Shown here piece by piece: positions 39,614 through 49,115 of a DNA stretch of 64,000 nt; the first letter of the stretch is position 1; each line of letters begins with the position of its first letter. The notes beneath the pieces are model-generated. The model was not told the DNA's origin. It ran no database searches and saw only the letters and a list, made by a program, of their open reading frames with translations. The stretch comes from Leishmania infantum JPCM5 (taxonomy: Eukaryota > Euglenozoa > Kinetoplastea > Trypanosomatida > Trypanosomatidae). The position numbers and the translations under genes were made by a program. The stretch is taken from NCBI RefSeq assembly GCF_000002875.2, contig NC_009416.2, positions 813,501-877,500 on the forward strand. Direction: 5' to 3'.

Positions 39614-40315
39614 TTATTCATCCGCCATGCGAGCCCACGTCCGCGCGCGCACGTCCCGTGGCTCGTCCGCCGCAGCCGAAGCGCCGCGGCGCGGCACGTC
39701 GTTGTGGATGACAGATGACACGTCGGTGAAGCGGATGGCATCCTGCGCCGCACCAGCTTGTGGATAGTTGAAACGATTGCGGTGAAACACCACGCTACCG
39801 CTGTCGTACGCCATTACCTTCATATCACGGTCCTCGGAGTCTTTCATGGCGTTATGCACGACCTTCTGCACCTGGTCCGGCGAGACAGCAAGGTACGTGG
39901 CCAGCTTCTCCGTCGGAATGGACTCCATCGTGATGCAGATGGTCTCTAAGATGCTGGTGCGCACACGGGCCTCGAAGTGGAAGGACTCAGGCAGATGCTC
40001 TTTCACAGAGCTCCACTGCGTCCAGAAGCGCGCGAAGAGGCCGCAGCTGAGCAGATTCTCGAGTCCGTAGATGTAGTTTAGCTCCTTCTCTACGCTGGGA
40101 GAGTCCTGGACGTGGCTGGGCACGAGGCACATGCATGCCGTGAAGTCGCTTGTCTGGAAGCGAGCCAAAGACTGCAGCAAGATGCCGAGCAGTAGAGACT
40201 TGTCGGGCTGGTCGCCTTCCATCGAGGAGGCCTTGAGGTAGCGGAGAAACATCGGCAGGTTGTACTTGCCCTCGCTCAGCAGCTGCGCCACCTGGGTACC
40301 GTCGTCGCGGGTCAT
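39614..40315 (-). CDS. Translation initiation factor eIF3 subunit k
   Basis: The 233-residue protein follows eIF3k over its length (human about 218). It has a HAM-type helical N-terminal part (VAQLLSEGKYNLPMFLRYLK, then LLLGILLQSLARFQTSDFTACMCLVP). The middle reads ELNYIYGLENLLSCGLFARFWTQW, matching the family's YLGDLLETCxFxxFW segment. A winged-helix/PCI-like end has VRTSILETICITMESIPTEKLATYLAVSPDQV. The TDFTxCxCL stretch is especially diagnostic. eIF3k sits with eIF3l at the edge of the eIF3 complex and is dispensable in several eukaryotes, yet kinetoplastids keep it. The C-terminal 35 residues are an Ala/Arg-rich extension. Start: the Met of MTRDDGTQVA; the upstream open codons are leader. 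Confidence 0.9.
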   Translation of the reverse strand: MTRDDGTQVAQLLSEGKYNLPMFLRYLKASSMEGDQPDKSLLLGILLQSLARFQTSDFTACMCLVPSHVQDSPSVEKELNYIYGLENLLSCGLFARFWTQWSSVKEHLPESFHFEARVRTSILETICITMESIPTEKLATYLAVSPDQVQKVVHNAMKDSEDRDMKVMAYDSGSVVFHRNRFNYPQAGAAQDAIRFTDVSSVIHNDVPRRGASAAADEPRDVRARTWARMADE

Positions 40316-41666
40316 TGCTTTAGCTCTTCTTTTTCTTGCTTGTTTAACGGGAGGAGGAGTGTGTGCGTGTGTGCTGAAGGGGCCTTTAGTACGTAGAGGG
40401 TACGTGTGCACGAACTTCTCTGCCAAGGAGAAGCGGGTGCGAGGGAGGGGGAGGAGATTGGCGGAGAAAAAGGTAGGAAGAAGCGGTAGTGGCCTCCATG
40501 GCGGTAGATGTGCGCTTGCGCGTCACCGACTGTTTCCATTTTCTTTCCTTTGCATGCGTGTATCTGTGCTAGTTACTTGCAGAGCTTTTAAACCCGCCTG
40601 TGCCCCACCTCGAGGAAGCGTGCGATGGTATTCACGTGTCCCTGTCTTTGTTTGCCGTTACTTCCGTCGTCGTCACCGTTTTCCCATATAGCAAAACTGC
40701 CGATGAGGTTCCGCCAACACGTCTGACCCGTTTCACAGCAGTGGCCGTCCATCGGCCGCCGTAGCCACTCCGGCCAGCAAAGGGGGTAGAGAAGAGGGAA
40801 GGAAGAGTTCGGGGCTACTGCATAGACCAACAGAAACCAAGCAAAGGGTATAAAAACAGAAGTATGGCAGCCTACACGCACATCCTCGCACACACGTAAG
40901 CGTGCGTGTGCGTGCGTGTGTGTGTGTGAGCGATGAGGGGCCGAAAGCTCCACATAGACGAGCAAGAGGAAGAGGAGGAGGGGAGGGAAGAGAAGATCTA
41001 GTAAAGAAAGAAAGGGTGCATCTTCGCCGCATCACCAAGAGAGACGGAAACAGAAGTCGAGTGTATAAGTCGAACAAAACAAAGAAGTGAGCCAGAATGG
41101 TAGCGGATGCATTCGGGAGCGCGCGTGCGTGTGTGTGTGTGTGTTTATCTCTGTGCAGTGACCACTACAGGCGGGACCTCTCTTTGAAAAAGGCAAAAAG
41201 GAGGAGACGGAGATGACAGGAGCCGCAGTGTGGAGAGAGCGGATGTCCTTGCGCGCACTGGGGCATTTGAGGTGGTGGTGATGCCAGGGTGTCGCCGTAA
41301 GTGCAGGAGGGGTGTGGAGTGAAGGAGAGAAACAGTACTCATAAACGAGACGCCCTTTGCAGCTGAGCGAGAAGCAGAGGAAGCGAAGGAGGGTATGCTC
41401 CAGACCAAAACAAAAATAATATGGCAAAAAGGAGGCAGGCATGGGCGGGATAACGAGTAGCGCCGAGGAGAATCGAAACAGGAGGAATAGCAAACATGAT
41501 CACTCGCTCACACAGATCACGACGTCTGTATTCCTTCCTCGCTCGCTTAGCAAAGCTTGCCCTCACACCCCGTCTTCGTTGGTCCACCGCCTCCCGCCGC
41601 GTATGCCTTTTCGGGTATTCGCCCCCCCCACCACCCCTCCCACTTTTGCTCACTGGTCCGTTGCTT
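40316..41666. other. Intergenic spacer, 1.35 kb
   Basis: Holds GT-rich tracts (about 40902-40927 and 41127-41144). Minus-strand frames here (for example 41032-41493) are low-complexity. The part nearest the eIF3k start holds its probable trans-splice acceptor. Confidence 0.6.
40420..40500 (-). promoter_or_regulatory. Probable spliced-leader acceptor of the eIF3k gene
   Basis: The minus strand shows a long pyrimidine tract (CTTCTTCCTACCTTTTTCTC, then TCTCCTCCCCCTCCCTC and CTTCTCC) ending in TTGGCAG, with the AG at 40421-40420. The resulting leader would be about 105 bases, a normal length. Confidence 0.5.
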
Positions 41667-43589
41667 TCACCACATGCCGACCGACTTACTGTACAGCTGG
41701 CGCTGCGGCGGCTGTGCATGCCACGATTGCAGCCAGTCATCCATGGAACTATCGAAGAGGTACGAGACAGGTTTATGCGGATGCACGCCTCCGCCGATGC
41801 CAACAACGCTGATGTTACCGCTGCGGCTGCGGTTGCCGTCTTGATAGATTTGCGGGGCAGATGTGGTTATCGCGGGAGGGGCATGCGAGTAAGCCATAGG
41901 CTTGCTGGAGCCACCGTCAGGCACCGCGTGCCTGTGATGCATCGGCAAAAGGGCACGAGAAGGGTAAAAGGAGTACGCAGTGTTCACGGGCGGCGGCGAT
42001 GCGTAGCCGACCGCCTCGGAGACATGTACATCAACAAGAGACGGCGGCACTGTCCGTCGTGGCGTCGCTTCGTTCGAGGGGTACTCGGCAGGAGAGTAGT
42101 GGACACTCTCATCACCTTCGTAAATTGCCTGGTACGTCGGCTGCTGCTCATTGGAATGCGCTTTCTGAATGAATGCGTTCACCGGTAAATGCGGGTAGTC
42201 GAATGCCCCTGCGGATGCTTCAGGTCTGTTGGCGCAGTCTTCGCTCCTAGACGAGGCCCACTGCGCTGGCGGCAGGCGAGGGTAAAATGTGTGCAGAGAG
42301 AGGGGGTGAGAAGCGCCGTCATTGCCCTCGGCCGCTCCAGAGTCAGACGTCCTGGCACCCTCAACAGAGACGCTTACCATAGGGTCCTGAAAACGAGCGG
42401 TCGTACCCGCGGCGGCTAGCCCACAAAACTGGCTCTCCCCGTCCTCCCACTGCGCCATGTCGACTGGGCCGCAGGCCCGCAGGGGAGACGGCACAGGGAG
42501 CGTCCGTGGCGCCCACTCATATGGGGGTAAATAGTCGGTCGCATCACGTGGCTCCAAGTCGCTGTACGGCTCAAAAGGCGCTCGGTTAGACACGAAGGAG
42601 GCCTCAGCCGCTGCACCTCCACTTTCCACGCTGGTATTCGGCGCTGGTATCGCGGCTGGGACATCATGGCTGGTGCTGCCCCCATCGCTGGCGCCGTCAT
42701 CCAGGGCGTCCGCGCTCGGGTACACCTTTGTCTCCATCCCCGGAGGCGTTGCATTACTGCGTAAATCCGATGATACGTTGCTGCTGCGGTGGTACATCTT
42801 CGGTTGCCTCGTCTGGTGCGAGTTGGTGGAGCTTGTTGTGCCAGCTGCTGTCAGGCCGTCAATAGGCAACCCCACTGCTGCCGTTTGTGAGTGAGATGCG
42901 CTGTGAAGGTGCCCTTGCGCGACGGAGTCACCGCTGCTCTCCTGCGGACAAACCTCTGCGGCGCTTATGCTTCCGGAGCTGCCGTGCTTCTTCGCTTCCT
43001 CTCCGCCTTTCTTGCTCTTGTGCGCTTGTGCACTGCTGCTGCTGCTACTGCTGCCCCTAGTGCTCCTGCTGCTGCTGTCTCGGCTCTTCGCAGATTCCAC
43101 GGCATCTGCTGGAAGAGGTAGCGATCCGTCACTCCGCGAGCTGACCTCGGGGTGACGGCGGTACTGATACTTGCCCCTGCGTCCTTTGGGCGTTTCCCTG
43201 GAGGACTCTAACGGAGCCGTTGTCCTGGATGCTCTGGCTAACGCCGCCGTAGTGTTGTCGTTATCCGCCTTGGCAGTGGCTTGGCTGTTGCCCTTCTTCT
43301 TTGAGTTCCATCCTAGACTATTCTCCATTTCTCCGGGAGAAGCAGCAGCAGCAGCTGAAATCTGTTGCACATTCTCTAAAGGGCTCGGTGCCGTCGGCAG
43401 CGGCATGGCATCCTCACGCTCAGTTAAAGGGAGCGAATTCGCAGCATGGACGGATGTGTAGAGGTCCTGTGCAGCAAGCCCCTGCTCAGCTGCAGCCCAG
43501 CGCTCCCTTTCCGTCTCACGCGCCGCCGCTTCCACAAGCGTGGGGCGATCCTTCCGCCTTTTTGCCCTTTTGCAGTTCACGCAGCCCAT
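41667..43589 (-). CDS. Hypothetical protein with predicted dual acylation, MGCVNC
   Basis: The 640-residue protein is not recognised beyond its N-terminus. MGCVNCKRAKRRKD has Gly2 for N-myristoylation, Cys3 and Cys6 for palmitoylation and a following basic cluster, the same logic as Src-family SH4 segments. This argues for the internal Met at 43589 rather than the first Met of the frame (43724), which would bury the signal behind an alanine run encoded by CTG triplets. The rest is largely disordered, rich in Ser, Ala, Pro and charged residues, with no domain visible. Short aromatic/Pro motifs (DYLPPYEWAPRTLPVPSPL) and a C-terminal QSWHAQPPQRQLYSKSVGMW segment may be docking sites. Membrane or flagellar-membrane attachment is inferred. 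Confidence 0.7.
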   Translation of the reverse strand: MGCVNCKRAKRRKDRPTLVEAAARETERERWAAAEQGLAAQDLYTSVHAANSLPLTEREDAMPLPTAPSPLENVQQISAAAAASPGEMENSLGWNSKKKGNSQATAKADNDNTTAALARASRTTAPLESSRETPKGRRGKYQYRRHPEVSSRSDGSLPLPADAVESAKSRDSSSRSTRGSSSSSSSAQAHKSKKGGEEAKKHGSSGSISAAEVCPQESSGDSVAQGHLHSASHSQTAAVGLPIDGLTAAGTTSSTNSHQTRQPKMYHRSSNVSSDLRSNATPPGMETKVYPSADALDDGASDGGSTSHDVPAAIPAPNTSVESGGAAAEASFVSNRAPFEPYSDLEPRDATDYLPPYEWAPRTLPVPSPLRACGPVDMAQWEDGESQFCGLAAAGTTARFQDPMVSVSVEGARTSDSGAAEGNDGASHPLSLHTFYPRLPPAQWASSRSEDCANRPEASAGAFDYPHLPVNAFIQKAHSNEQQPTYQAIYEGDESVHYSPAEYPSNEATPRRTVPPSLVDVHVSEAVGYASPPPVNTAYSFYPSRALLPMHHRHAVPDGGSSKPMAYSHAPPAITTSAPQIYQDGNRSRSGNISVVGIGGGVHPHKPVSYLFDSSMDDWLQSWHAQPPQRQLYSKSVGMW

Positions 43590-44724
43590 CGTCTGTGCTG
43601 CGCCCGGCGGCGCTGCTGCGTTCGTTGGTCGTGGAGAATCGTCTGGCAGAACGGGTGCACAGAGGGAGAGGTGAAAGGTGTGTGCTGCTGCTGCTGCTGC
43701 TGCACTCGGAGCGGACGAGGCCAACGGTGGAGACTGAAAAAAGAAGCCTTCCTTCTGAAGGGGGTGATGCGTTGTCTATTCAGATTCGATCTACAAGGAC
43801 AAATAAAGGGGGTTGTACACGTGAGCGGGCAAAAAAAAACGCAGAAAGAAGTACGTGACGGCGTTTGCAAAGGCGGTGACCCTGCTGCGTGTGCACGAGT
43901 GGCCGTGCGTAACGATGCGCCGTCGTTAAGCTCCACTGGTGCAGCGGAAAAGGGGGAGAACACTACTCGTGCGTTTATGCTCTCAGTGAATCCTTTGATT
44001 CTTGCACCTTCGGTGTGCGTGTGTATGAGGGCGAGAGAGCGAAGGCAGTGCAGAGCGAATAGATCAATGCGTGAAGAGAAACGAAGAAAAGGCGGTGGCT
44101 TGTTTTCCTTCCAAGAGGCTTTGGCAGACATCAGACCGAGGGGCCGCATGCTCGATGCAGCGCTCAACTTGCACGTGGCAGCGCCGCTAAAGACAACGCC
44201 TCAGATGCGAGCACGACAACTTCGCTTCTTGTGGCCCTTATTCCATACCGCGCACGATGGTGGAAGGGAAGTGATGGGGCGCGGTGGCTCGGCCGCGCTC
44301 CTGCCCATTCCCCTCTACCCTCACCCGATGCGCGAGCATACACGTGCACATGCACGTGCGCGCCACAAAAGGAAAGTGCAGGAGCAGCTGCGAGTCGATG
44401 TTCATTGACTGTCTTGATGCTTTTCCGTTCCCTCTCCAGTTACGTCTATGGTGGTCAACTGACCCCCTAACTGGCAGTGGTAGAGCAGCTGCCGCCTCGA
44501 CGGGAGCACACACAACATACACATACGCACGAGCATACGCGACGGATGTGCCGGCGATGCTGCTGCTGCTTTTCCTTTTCTTCTCTTTAGCTGAGAGAGA
44601 GAGAGAGGGGCGGTGGATGAGCACAGGCCATTTATATGGTTGTGCCTCCTTTCCTTCTCTGCCTGGGCACGGGCACACGGGTACACGTGTACTGCATCAA
44701 CGCCGAGCGGTTCCTCTCCACCGG
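43590..44724. other. Intergenic spacer with a CTG triplet run
   Basis: A CTG run at about 43684-43703 lies just upstream of the preferred start of the MGCVNC gene and would encode alanines if the longer frame were used. The remainder is spacer, with several frames on both strands and none convincing. Confidence 0.6.
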
Positions 44725-47700
44725 CTAGAGGTCTGTCAGCATATTCTGCGGCAGACCTTTGCGAAAGCGCGTCTTGAGCACAAAGTCGCGCGCCAGTTGA
44801 TGACCCCTCGCCGGCTCCAGCGGGCCAACGTGGATGCTGGCATCGAACGGGTCTCCTGGAACGACGTCCCACTGATGAAACCGGAAGAGCGGAAAAGCCT
44901 GCCCGTGTGTGAGCATGCGTATCTGCGTCTCCAGACCAAAACTGTCCATGGCAGGTACCAGCGCGCGTGCTCGGATAAGGGTTGTGGCGGCGATAGGCTC
45001 TTCGCCGAGCATCGCGCCACGTCGCTGCTGCAGGATGTCGCCGAGCTGTAAGACACACTCGGGTGCGCACAAGATCTCAACAGCCATCACCGGCTCCATT
45101 AGTCGAGGGCGGGCACCGAACAGAGAGTGACGGAGTGCCGTGCGCGCGTTTGAGAGGACGACGGCGTCGCGGGTCGACGCGTCAATGTCGGCAAAAATAA
45201 GCTTTGCGGCCACGCCGCGGACCATCTCACCCACCAAAGGGCCAGCCGCCATGGTGGAACGGAAGGCCGAGACGATAGCGCGCTGGTGGGCGACTTTGAG
45301 AGGGTGATGGGCCTCCTCTGCCAGGGTGTCGTCAATTAGAATGCTGGGGCCCTTCGTGCCGTCCGGCCCAGCAGCTAGCACGTGCTGCGCGTCGAGCGCG
45401 TCAAAGCCGTAGTCACGTCGCAACACCGTCCACAGCTTACGCGGCTGACGGACTTCGTCGAGCTCCGTCGAGAAGAGGCGCAGCTGCTCGTACTCGATTG
45501 CTTGAGTGAAGGCGCGTGGCAGTGCCCCGCTTACAAAGCCGACGGAGTTGCTGCGCGTTCCCGTCATGGCCAGCAGGCCCTCCGCGTCCTGCACCGTCTC
45601 CGCGAACGTCACGAACGGCTGCGAAATGCCGACCGGCACGCTAGGGCACAGACCATGGCGGAGTTCGTGCAGCGCTGTGTCCAGCTGCAGCTCTCCAAAG
45701 CCGCTGATCGTGTACTCGCCAGTTTCCTCTTTGTGTACGTCGAGGCCAGGGGAGGTGCGGAGCAGCACGCCGAGACCGTCCTGGACACTGCTGGCTTTCG
45801 CTGGGTCGCGCACCTCCATCGAAACGTGCACCAGTGGCTGCGGGAACCCCAACGAGCGCACCTTGATGGGCGCGACCCACTCTGAGGTGATGCCGCAAGC
45901 TTCGGGCGGGGCGGGAGCGCCTTCGTCCTCGGCCAGAACAGCTGCCGCCGCGGCGCCGCCCACGAGAACAATGTGCGACCCCGATCGCGCCGGCAAGCCC
46001 GTCGCGTACACCGTCTGCCCCGCGGTCGCTCGTTGAACCGGCACAAAGCCATCTTCGACAGTACGCAGGTACAGACACTGTACCTCTACCTCATAATACG
46101 GGTCCGCGTCACTGCTGAACTCGTCGAAGGCGATTAACCGGGGTCTTGGCTGACCACCGTCGCAGCCACTCGGCACACATGTGCCCTTGCTCTTGCTGCT
46201 GCTGTTTGCACGCAGAGTGCCGTGTGTGACGCGCACGACGGCTGCGAGGGTGTCCTTGGCATCGAAGACACGCTGGAGAGATGCGACAGCGATGACAAGG
46301 TCGTCGGCCCTCGCTGTAGCGGTGCCAACCTCCATCCCCTCAGCGGCGGCAGCGGCAGCGTCTCTCGTCACGGAGCACAATGCACTTGCGCCGTACTTCT
46401 CGGAGAGCCACTGCGAACGAGCCGGAGGTGCCGGCAACACGCTGAGAATTGCATCCAAGGTCTCTCCGGTAGGGGCGCCGCAGAAGTAGCGCATTGCCTC
46501 CCGCAGCGCCGAGAGCGGCGAGCGGGGAAGCTTGGCGAGGTCAGGCGAGAGGGTCTGCGCTGCCTCGCCCGTCACAGAATGCGCGACGATTTTGTAGAGT
46601 GGTTCCAGCACGAACTGCACAAAACTGGGGCGCTGACGGAAGTTAGCAATCTTCTTGAATTCCTTCTTTTCATATGTGATTTGCCCCCACAACTTTGTCG
46701 CGAGCGCAGCGGCGTTGATGCTTGGGTACACCGCCGCGTACTTCATCGCGAAAGTCTCCAGTGAAAAGCAGAGGCCAAGTTTGGCAGAGGAGAAGCACAC
46801 CGTGCCACGCTCAGGGGATACAAGGAAGGTGTCATACGTGGTGCCGCAGCTTGCGATGACGTTGTTGACGGCATCCACGACCATGCGCAGCTTGCGGTAC
46901 GCGTCGAGCGGTGGTAGCTTGATGTCGATCATGAGACGGTCCACCTTGGTAATGACGAGGACAACCGGCAACTGCTCATTTACAATGGCGTGGCGCAGCA
47001 GCCGCTCGCTGTGGTCGCTCAACGACTCGGCGGCGTCGACGCAGAATAGAACGGCGTCCGCAAGACGCATGCCGGCCGCGGTCTCACCAATCAGATCCGG
47101 ATGACCCGGCGTGTCAATGACCGTGATTTGCCGAGAGGTCGGCTGCAGCAACGCGCCCCCAGTGATGGTGGTCAGCACGTGACTCTTCAAAGTCATCTCG
47201 CGATCAACCTCATCCTGTCGCTTGTGATACGAACGCTCGTGCAGCAGCAGCTCGACCAGCGACGTCTTGCCATGGTGGAGGGAACCAGCAACCACGACGT
47301 TCCGCATGCGGTCGGGAAGGGTGGAGAGAACGTCTAGGTAGTTCTGCGAAGCCGACGCGTCGTGTGGCCGTTGGTGACGACGATCGCCGTCCAGCAGCAG
47401 CAGCTGCGAAGAGGACGCTGTGCCTTCCCGCCCGGCATAGCGGCTCTCCAGCAAGAACTGCGCTTCATTGCTCCAGCCCACGGCTCGGCGCCCGTGCGAC
47501 TGCAGCTCGCTCTGGTCCACCAGTGGCTCGTGTAGCGCCTGTGTGCCCTCCTCACCAATGACAAGTTCGACATCGTCACTGAAGTCGGAGTGGCCCTCCG
47601 AATCACTGCTGTCGAGCGGTCGACCGTGAGCGTCCTCCTCGGCACCGCACGACCTGGACGTGGAGCTGCCTCGCGACTCCTGAGCAGAGCGCCATTCGGC

Positions 47701-47778
47701 TCTGCCTTCTTCACCCCTCCTACCATCGCCGTTACTGGCGCTGGTGCGGTTTCCATACTCGTCGTAGCCGAAGTCCAT
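44725..47778 (-). CDS. U5 snRNP GTPase Snu114 (EFTUD2, U5-116K)
   Basis: The 1017-residue protein is an EF-2-like GTPase of the spliceosomal type. The N-terminus is acidic and disordered (SSDSEGHSDFSDDVELVIGE, 57-76), as in U5-116K. GTPase motifs are G1 GSLHHGKT (165-172; the HH is typical of Snu114), G3 DTPG (222-225) and G4 TKVD (277-280). EF-2-like domains II to V follow, with the late segments LRHSLFGARPRLMEPVMAVE and HQWDVVPGDPFD, matching the family's LEPVYFVE and WxxVPGDPLD blocks. Snu114 drives spliceosome activation and disassembly with Brr2 and Prp8. In trypanosomatids this serves spliced-leader trans-splicing of every mRNA and the rare cis-introns. The first Met is used; a good acceptor lies about 35 bases upstream. 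Confidence 0.92.
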   Translation of the reverse strand: MDFGYDEYGNRTSASNGDGRRGEEGRAEWRSAQESRGSSTSRSCGAEEDAHGRPLDSSDSEGHSDFSDDVELVIGEEGTQALHEPLVDQSELQSHGRRAVGWSNEAQFLLESRYAGREGTASSSQLLLLDGDRRHQRPHDASASQNYLDVLSTLPDRMRNVVVAGSLHHGKTSLVELLLHERSYHKRQDEVDREMTLKSHVLTTITGGALLQPTSRQITVIDTPGHPDLIGETAAGMRLADAVLFCVDAAESLSDHSERLLRHAIVNEQLPVVLVITKVDRLMIDIKLPPLDAYRKLRMVVDAVNNVIASCGTTYDTFLVSPERGTVCFSSAKLGLCFSLETFAMKYAAVYPSINAAALATKLWGQITYEKKEFKKIANFRQRPSFVQFVLEPLYKIVAHSVTGEAAQTLSPDLAKLPRSPLSALREAMRYFCGAPTGETLDAILSVLPAPPARSQWLSEKYGASALCSVTRDAAAAAAEGMEVGTATARADDLVIAVASLQRVFDAKDTLAAVVRVTHGTLRANSSSKSKGTCVPSGCDGGQPRPRLIAFDEFSSDADPYYEVEVQCLYLRTVEDGFVPVQRATAGQTVYATGLPARSGSHIVLVGGAAAAAVLAEDEGAPAPPEACGITSEWVAPIKVRSLGFPQPLVHVSMEVRDPAKASSVQDGLGVLLRTSPGLDVHKEETGEYTISGFGELQLDTALHELRHGLCPSVPVGISQPFVTFAETVQDAEGLLAMTGTRSNSVGFVSGALPRAFTQAIEYEQLRLFSTELDEVRQPRKLWTVLRRDYGFDALDAQHVLAAGPDGTKGPSILIDDTLAEEAHHPLKVAHQRAIVSAFRSTMAAGPLVGEMVRGVAAKLIFADIDASTRDAVVLSNARTALRHSLFGARPRLMEPVMAVEILCAPECVLQLGDILQQRRGAMLGEEPIAATTLIRARALVPAMDSFGLETQIRMLTHGQAFPLFRFHQWDVVPGDPFDASIHVGPLEPARGHQLARDFVLKTRFRKGLPQNMLTDL

Positions 47779-48494
47779 TGACGTGTCCCCCCTCTCTCGT
47801 TCTGTTCACTTGCTGTATGCGCAGGAGGAGGAGGAGGAGGAAGAGGAAGGAGATGCGAAATGAAAAAAAAAACGCAGCCACGCATGCGTGTGCTGCGGGC
47901 ACGTGTATGTGTGCAGCGAGGGAGGAGGGGAGGGACGATAGAGAGAGCAGAGCATCGGGAAGGGGGGCGTGCCCAGTTGCTTGAGGCATCGCTTCCGTGG
48001 AAGCGAGAAAGATCGTGAGGAAGGATCGCCTACCTAATGAAACGGTGAGGACACGACGGCACACACGCAATATGTGCACCGCTAACCCCTTTCCCTCCAG
48101 ACAGAAACGGTTGCGGGGCCTACCAGCTTACCTCAGAGCCGTTCATTCACGCCCTTCTGCTATAGTTTTCCTTTCCTTCAGTGATTGTGAGCACCAGAAG
48201 GACTGCAACCAACATAAAGATACACATAAGGGAACGACTGCGGCGGTGGGGCGTGTGTGAGGGCCAGGCTACCATTCTTGTCATGGCAAATGACGTCACA
48301 GGAGAGACAAGCTGTGAGCTACATGTCGCCGCGTTTACAACCTGGTCGCATCCGTTGGGCACACCGACAACGACCAACACACACACACACACGCAGAAAG
48401 AGGCGCCGCCTCGGTGATGGTGACCTCGTCCTCGCCCTTTTGCCCTCGCAGTGAGCACAGGGGGCTCCCACCAGCAGCCCCAAAAGCCACACGC
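47779..48494. other. Intergenic spacer
   Basis: Contains the Snu114 leader and acceptor, a CA run at about 48377-48392, and the 3' flank of the LYR-motif gene. No other gene recognised. Confidence 0.6.
47814..47877 (-). promoter_or_regulatory. Probable spliced-leader acceptor of the Snu114 gene
   Basis: On the minus strand a strong pyrimidine run (a T run, then CATTTCGCATCTCCTTCC and repeated TCC) is followed by GCGCATACAG, with the AG at 47815-47814. It is the first AG after the tract and gives a leader of about 35 bases. Confidence 0.5.
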
Positions 48495-49115
48495 TCAGCT
48501 GTGCCGCTCGTAACGCAGTGAGCCCTCTGGATTCCGCAGCGACGGCGCGGGCGTATTCGGGGCGTTGTAAAACGTTGCCAGCACACGTTGCTCCAGCGAC
48601 ACTTGATGCTGGCGCTGCTCTAGCGAATTGCGAATCTGCCGCTCGCGCACCTCCTTCAACTGCTCCGGAGACTCCGCCTCCAAACGCATGGCCATGCAGT
48701 TCACCATCTGCGCAATATCGGGGCGTCGTATCTCCAGCCTCTCCGTGTGCAGGAACGCCACGAGAAGAAGCGAAAAGCCGCAGATGAGAAGCACAGCCAG
48801 GTAAGACTGCGTCTCTGGTCGGAAGTTGTACTCCGTTCTCCGCACTTCCCAGTCAAGACATGAGACCAGCCCTAACCGATTGATGTACAGGGTACGCGAC
48901 AGCCGATCATCCTCCAGCACCGCCAAGTCCTTGAGTGCTTGATTGATGAGTTCGCGCTGCGCGGAGGCGCTTTTAATGTTGCGGTTGCGGCGGAAGCCGG
49001 TGCGGACTTGCTGTAGCAGCAGCATTCGGATCGTTACATTGGGAATCCTGTGCGTCGCCTTCAGGTACCGGCGATACAGGAGGGCAACGGCATCACTCGG
49101 AACGAGAGCGGACAT
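48495..49115 (-). CDS. LYR-motif protein with a transmembrane segment
   Basis: The 206-residue protein opens with a complex1_LYR domain. The LYR tripeptide is at 13-15 within ALLYRRYLKA. It is followed by VRTGFRRNRN (37-46), with the conserved Phe at 41, and a third helix AQRELINQALKDLAVLE. LYR proteins bind mitochondrial acyl carrier protein and act in respiratory-complex or mitoribosome assembly and Fe-S delivery. Unusually for the family, a hydrophobic segment follows (SYLAVLLICGFSLLLVAFL, 104-122), then a coiled-coil-like tail (SPEQLKEVRERQIRNSLEQRQH). This suggests a mitochondrial inner-membrane protein, possibly an accessory or assembly subunit of a respiratory complex. The start is the Met of MSALVPSDAV; the 41 upstream codons are leader-like. 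Confidence 0.72.
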   Translation of the reverse strand: MSALVPSDAVALLYRRYLKATHRIPNVTIRMLLLQQVRTGFRRNRNIKSASAQRELINQALKDLAVLEDDRLSRTLYINRLGLVSCLDWEVRRTEYNFRPETQSYLAVLLICGFSLLLVAFLHTERLEIRRPDIAQMVNCMAMRLEAESPEQLKEVRERQIRNSLEQRQHQVSLEQRVLATFYNAPNTPAPSLRNPEGSLRYERHS

